NCBI GenBank assembly: GCA_049521915.1
Contig: JBEKOI010000007.1
Span: 1 to 64,000 of the forward strand
DNA length: 64,000 nucleotides
Reading direction: 5' to 3'
Source of the DNA: Bog-756 sp049521915
Lineage (GTDB): Bacteria > Actinomycetota > Acidimicrobiia > Acidimicrobiales > RAAP-2
Position numbers and translations under genes: made by a program. Of this stretch, positions 60,730 to 64,000 are shown one piece after another. Position 1 is the stretch's first letter. Each line of letters starts with the position of its first letter. Below the pieces are notes generated by a model, which saw nothing but the letters and a program-made list of their open reading frames with translations, had not been told where the DNA came from and did no database searches.

Positions 60730-61521
60730 ATGCGCTATGCCTTCGCCAGTGAATGGATCAAGTTGCGTCGGAGACGCCTTCTTCTCGGTACCTACCTGGC
60801 GTTGGCCACCGTTGCGGCCCTCGGCACTGTTCTCACCTTCGCCACGTCGGGCCAGGTGGAGGGCGGTCCGGATCCTGCCGCAACCACCAGTATCGCCGCA
60901 CTCAGAAGCTCGAAAGGCATCACGGCCGGCGTTGAATCTTCGATTATTTTCCTTGGTGTCGTCGCTTTCGCGATCGCCGCAGCGCAACTTGCCAGCGAAT
61001 ACTCATTGGGGACGCTCCGATCACTCCTGGTTCGGCAATCACGTCGGCAGGTACTGCTCGCCGGAAAGTTCTTAGCCGTTGTCACCTTCATGCTGAGTGG
61101 TGCTGTCGTGGCCACAGGCGCTTCGGTGGCAACTGCCCTCGTAATGGCGCACGTGAAGGGGATTCCCACTGCTGCCTGGTTTACCTCGAGCGGATTGGGA
61201 TCGTTGGGCACCGGCCTCGGAAACATCGCGATTGCGGTCACCGGATACGTGACCTTGGGCATGTTCCTGGCCGTGTTGCTGCGTGCTCCGGTCCTGACCA
61301 TTGTCGTGGGCATCGCATTCATTCTCATCGTCGAGCAGATCCTTGCGGGCATCGTCACGGAGACAGCCCGTTGGCTCCCTGGGCAAGCTCTTTCCGCCGT
61401 TGCCCAGGGCGGCACTGGTGGCGTCGGCTACGGCGCCGCACTCGGCGTCAGTGCCGTCTACGTCCTTTTCGCTCTATGTACTGGCACGATTGTGTTCTGT
61501 CGACGCGACGTCAGTGCGTGA
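60730..61521 (+). CDS. ABC-2 exporter permease
   Basis: A 263-residue ABC-2 permease with six helices. It starts AFASEWIKLRRRR, the cytoplasmic segment common to these permeases, and contains EYSLGTLRSLLVRQSRRQVLLAGK. It forms an exporter with the upstream ATPase. The substrate is unknown; a toxic peptide or lipid-targeting compound is likely from the context. Confidence 0.87.
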   Translation: MRYAFASEWIKLRRRRLLLGTYLALATVAALGTVLTFATSGQVEGGPDPAATTSIAALRSSKGITAGVESSIIFLGVVAFAIAAAQLASEYSLGTLRSLLVRQSRRQVLLAGKFLAVVTFMLSGAVVATGASVATALVMAHVKGIPTAAWFTSSGLGSLGTGLGNIAIAVTGYVTLGMFLAVLLRAPVLTIVVGIAFILIVEQILAGIVTETARWLPGQALSAVAQGGTGGVGYGAALGVSAVYVLFALCTGTIVFCRRDVSA

Positions 61522-61575
61522 CAGCGTCTGCCAAAGCACGGAACGAGCCGGCCGGACATGACCTCTGCAACACGG

Positions 61576-62358
61576 CTACCACAGTCCGGGGATCAGCCGG
61601 TAGGGAGTCATTGTCTGGAATGCCCTGAAGATCGGAAAGGTGCCCGCCAGAAGTCCTTCCTCTGCTCGGATACGAACGAGCTGGAGAATGATCACAACGA
61701 ATTCACCAACCACCAGCGTCACTCGCATGCTTGACAGGAGGACGGCTGACGACATGACGATCTCAGCTAAATAGACGGGATGGCGCACAAATCGATACGG
61801 ACCGCGGACCACCAATTGGCGGGCCTCAGGCCAGTACGAGAAGTTCATTCCAAGACTCCACATCGCACATGTGGCAAACGCGACTGCCGCCACTGTGATA
61901 GCCAGCACCGCGATCTCCATCTTTTCGGATACCGACAAGAGAAGAGGGCCCGAAGGAGCGAAGAGTCCAAGCGCGACAAGGAGGAATGTGGCGACGATTC
62001 CTGCCGCACGAACGAAGGTCCGACGGTCCTGCTTCAAAGGCGGATCATGGAGCAGGAATGCTGCTACGGGAATCGACAAGAAGCAAGCGTAAAGGCATCC
62101 GCGAATGCACGCGAGAATCACGGCCCCGGTCGGGTGGTGAACTGCTACCACACCATCGTCAGCCAGAGCCACGATTTGCCAGACCACGAGCACAAACACC
62201 GAGGCTGCTGGCAATCCCCGTACAAGAATCCACTGACGTCTACGCCTCAAGTCCCGCTCACTTGAGATGCAGTTCGACGTGCCTGAACTCACCACCTGAG
62301 TAATCTCACCACGGATACTCACGTTGAGCAGGTTCCATTCTCGGGATTGCCCATGCAC
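61576..62358 (-). CDS. ICMT/PEMT-like membrane methyltransferase family protein
   Basis: A 260-residue membrane protein with six hydrophobic segments and the ICMT/PEMT-like motif GPYRFVRHPVYLAEIV followed by a VRIRAEEGLL segment. Family members methylate isoprenylcysteine, phospholipids or small thiols using S-adenosylmethionine. In bacteria the substrate is usually unknown. The start is GTG at 62358; a GTG at 62322 would shorten it by 12 residues and reduce the overlap with the small upstream gene. Confidence 0.8.
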   Translation of the reverse strand: MHGQSREWNLLNVSIRGEITQVVSSGTSNCISSERDLRRRRQWILVRGLPAASVFVLVVWQIVALADDGVVAVHHPTGAVILACIRGCLYACFLSIPVAAFLLHDPPLKQDRRTFVRAAGIVATFLLVALGLFAPSGPLLLSVSEKMEIAVLAITVAAVAFATCAMWSLGMNFSYWPEARQLVVRGPYRFVRHPVYLAEIVMSSAVLLSSMRVTLVVGEFVVIILQLVRIRAEEGLLAGTFPIFRAFQTMTPYRLIPGLW

Positions 62359-62503
62359 CCAACTTGACTATCAAGAAGAGGACCGTAACAAACAAGAGGA
62401 TCCACCATCGTCCGCGGTGTCTTCTCCGTGGGAATTTCGACCCGCTTTGGGCCACTCCCGACGGTGGTTGAGACATGTCGTCATCACTCAAAGGGATCTT
62501 CAT
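62306..62503 (-). CDS. Possible small single-helix membrane protein
   Basis: A 65-residue frame with a basic segment (KFPRRRHRGR) and one hydrophobic helix (WWILLFVTVLFLIVKLGAWAI). It overlaps the start of the ICMT-like gene by about 50 bases in another frame. No good ribosome-binding site is seen, so it may be spurious. Confidence 0.4.
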   Translation of the reverse strand: MKIPLSDDDMSQPPSGVAQSGSKFPRRRHRGRWWILLFVTVLFLIVKLGAWAIPRMEPAQREYPW

Positions 62504-62537
62504 GGTGACAGAATCACAGATGAAACTGCGAAATCCT

Positions 62538-62771
62538 TTAACCGCACTTGTAGGTAACCTGACTTATTGGCACCGGATCCGTACTGGACTGGGCCTGGGC
62601 CCGCATCATCCGGGTCGGGTCCCGAGAGGTGGTCTTGGAAGCCAGTCCAGCACCCTTCAACTTCTAGATGCCTTTGGCCATCTTGGCCACGCCTCTGGCC
62701 ATCAGACCCGAGTCCGTCGGGTAGGCGACGTTGGCGGGCGCCACCGTGGTCTGGGTGCGAATCGCGAGTAG
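62538..62771 (-). pseudogene. Transposase fragment
   Basis: A minus-strand frame without a start reads RTQTTVAPANVAYPTDSGLMARGVAKMAKGI, then a TAG at 62664-62666, then KLKGAGLASKTTSRDPTRMM and on to a TAA. The VAPANVAYPTDSGL segment is a hallmark of insertion-sequence transposases, around the first catalytic Asp. Only about 75 codons remain, with a stop inside and no inverted repeats seen. It lies between the PilB-type and ICMT-like genes. Confidence 0.7.
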
Positions 62772-62799
62772 CTATGCCTACTTTTTCAGGTCGAAGTTC

Positions 62800-64000
62800 C
62801 TAGACGAGGATGCGCTTCAGCTCGTCGAGGGTCGTCTCTCCCTCTTGCACCTTCACGAACGCGTCCATCTGCAGTGTCTGCATCCCGCCGGCGACCGCGG
62901 CCCGGGCCACGGCCTCGGCCGGGGCCCGCTGCAGCACGAGGGTGCGGAGCTCGTCGTTCATCACCATGACCTCATGGATGGCCAGCCTTCCCCGGTAGCC
63001 CGTCCGCCGGCACTGCTCGCAGCCGACGGCCCGGAACATGGGCGCCTGGGCGTCGCGGCTATCGATAAGTGACATGGCCTCCAGCTCCAACAACTCCTCG
63101 GAGGTTGCGGTGTCGGCCGACTTGCAGCGGCCACAGAGGCGTCGCACCAGGCGCTGGGCGACGACGCATCCCAGCGCGGAGGTCACCAGATACGGCCCGA
63201 GCCCCATGTCGATCAGACGTGTGGTGCTCGAAGCGGCATCGTTGGCGTGGAGAGTCGACAGGACCAGATGCCCGGTCAGCGCGGCTTCGGTGGCGATCCG
63301 GGCGGTTTCGAGATCCCGGATCTCCCCGACGAGGATGATGTCGGGATCGGTCCGCATCGCGGCACGCAACCCGGTGGCGAAGGTGTACCCCGACTTGGCG
63401 TTCACCTGGGTCTGTTTGATGCCGGCAACCCGGTACTCGATCGGGTCCTCGACGGTGATCGTGTTCCGGCTGGGTTCGTTCAACTCGTTGATCGCCGCAT
63501 ACAGGGTGGTCGACTTGCCTGAGCCGGTCGGTCCCGTGACCAGCACCATTCCCCACGCCTTCCGGAATGAATCCCTGAACAGGCGCAACGACTCGGGGAG
63601 GAAGCCGAGCGAATCTATATCGAGCAGGCCTGCGTCCCGGACGAGGATACGGAGCACGAGCGCCTCCCCGTTGATGGTGGGAATGCTCGCCGCTCTGATG
63701 TCGACAGCCAGGCCCCGGATGGTCATCGACGTCCGGCCGTCCTGGGGCCGCCGGTGTTCAGCGATGTCCATGTCCGTCATGACTTTGATCCTGCTCACGA
63801 CCCCGAGCCGGAACGAGGGAGGCGCGCTCATTGCGTCGTGGAGCATGCCGTCGACACGGAACCTGATCCGCAAGCCGTCCCGTGTCGGCTCGATGTGCAC
63901 GTCGGAGGCCCGTTCGCCCACGGCGCGTATCAGGACCTGGTTCACGAAGTCGATGACGGGCCCCTGGTTCGGATCGATGGTGCCCTGGCCGGACGAATCA
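62800..64000 (-). CDS. PilB/GspE-type pilus or secretion ATPase, C-terminal part (5' end outside window)
   Basis: About 400 residues of a type II/IV secretion ATPase. Visible are the N2 domain (ASDVHIEPT, RIRFRVDG), Walker A GPTGSGKSTTLY, the Asp box (ITVEDPIEY), Walker B (MRTDPDIILVGEIRD), the His box (GHLVLSTLHANDA) and a C-terminal tetracysteine zinc motif (CGRC and CEQC). It hexamerises in the cytoplasm and drives pilin polymerisation. The frame is open through the window edge (DSSGQGTIDP), so the GTG at 63945 is not the true start. Confidence 0.92.
   Translation of the reverse strand, partial: DSSGQGTIDPNQGPVIDFVNQVLIRAVGERASDVHIEPTRDGLRIRFRVDGMLHDAMSAPPSFRLGVVSRIKVMTDMDIAEHRRPQDGRTSMTIRGLAVDIRAASIPTINGEALVLRILVRDAGLLDIDSLGFLPESLRLFRDSFRKAWGMVLVTGPTGSGKSTTLYAAINELNEPSRNTITVEDPIEYRVAGIKQTQVNAKSGYTFATGLRAAMRTDPDIILVGEIRDLETARIATEAALTGHLVLSTLHANDAASSTTRLIDMGLGPYLVTSALGCVVAQRLVRRLCGRCKSADTATSEELLELEAMSLIDSRDAQAPMFRAVGCEQCRRTGYRGRLAIHEVMVMNDELRTLVLQRAPAEAVARAAVAGGMQTLQMDAFVKVQEGETTLDELKRILV

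Noticed and set aside
62765..62785. AGTAG-CTATGC-CTACT followed by four T, resembling a rho-independent terminator
   Set aside because: The stem is only five base pairs, and on the plus strand it serves no gene; the flanking genes are on the minus strand.

Overview
High-GC, GTG-rich, mostly chromosomal DNA that looks like an actinobacterium, most plausibly a deep-branching one such as Acidimicrobiia. This is an inference from several features: MptB-like, GT87 and PIG-V-like membrane glycosyltransferases, an F420-type LLM oxidoreductase, many ECF and anti-sigma pairs, SpoIIE phosphatase signalling, a DtxR/IdeR-type iron box, and starts lying 6-10 nt below TANNNT hexamers (leaderless-type promoters). 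No rRNA, CRISPR array, replication origin or intact mobile element was seen. Layout: 1-7.0 kb is metabolic (truncated membrane protein, glycerate kinase, Baeyer-Villiger monooxygenase, two aldo/keto reductases around a cupin, FAD-linked oxidase). 7.0-10.3 kb holds a repeat-rich HTH protein divergent from an ECF sigma factor with a DUF4349 membrane partner, then a cyclic-nucleotide-binding protein. 10.6-14.6 kb is a ferric iron ABC importer (ATPase, lipoprotein, permease) with an iron-box promoter before the lipoprotein. 14.7-24.2 kb has an enoyl-CoA hydratase, two acyltransferase-SGNH membrane proteins coupled to a GH5 lipoprotein and a siderophore-interacting flavoprotein, a PIN/NYN-like protein and an amidohydrolase. 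25.1-27.7 kb is a second ECF sigma operon ending in a secreted lipoprotein broken at an A6 tract. 27.8-39.8 kb mixes a tautomerase-like protein, MscL with a zinc ribbon, a TMEM175-like channel, a GNAT, a TetR/DrrAB-type ABC unit with a short permease, a GT2, a SpoIIE phosphatase, a VOC protein, an LLM oxidoreductase, an NHL protein divergent from a GntR regulator, and an SDR. 39.9-48.4 kb has an MBL-fold hydrolase, a 1010-residue YfhO-like protein and three polytopic glycosyltransferases, probably for polyprenol-linked glycan assembly. 48.5-50.5 kb has tRNA-Ser(CGA), a decayed tyrosine integrase and a small hydrolase operon. 51.0-61.5 kb is an export and signalling locus: a MacAB-type operon (lipoprotein, adaptor, ATPase, permease, DUF5666 protein), two paralogous OmpR-type response regulators, one histidine kinase and an ABC-2 pair. 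61.6-64 kb has an ICMT-like protein, a transposase fragment and the C-terminal part of a PilB-type ATPase. The most striking region is the MacAB/two-regulator locus. Its adaptor gene is split by a 5-bp insertion inside an array of ten 18-bp repeats and carries an Fn3-like insert in its hairpin. Both response-regulator genes have tandem 11-bp AGG-starting repeats ending exactly 13 nt before their starts. The second highlight is the sigma/anti-sigma/lipoprotein operon with a slippery A6 tract.
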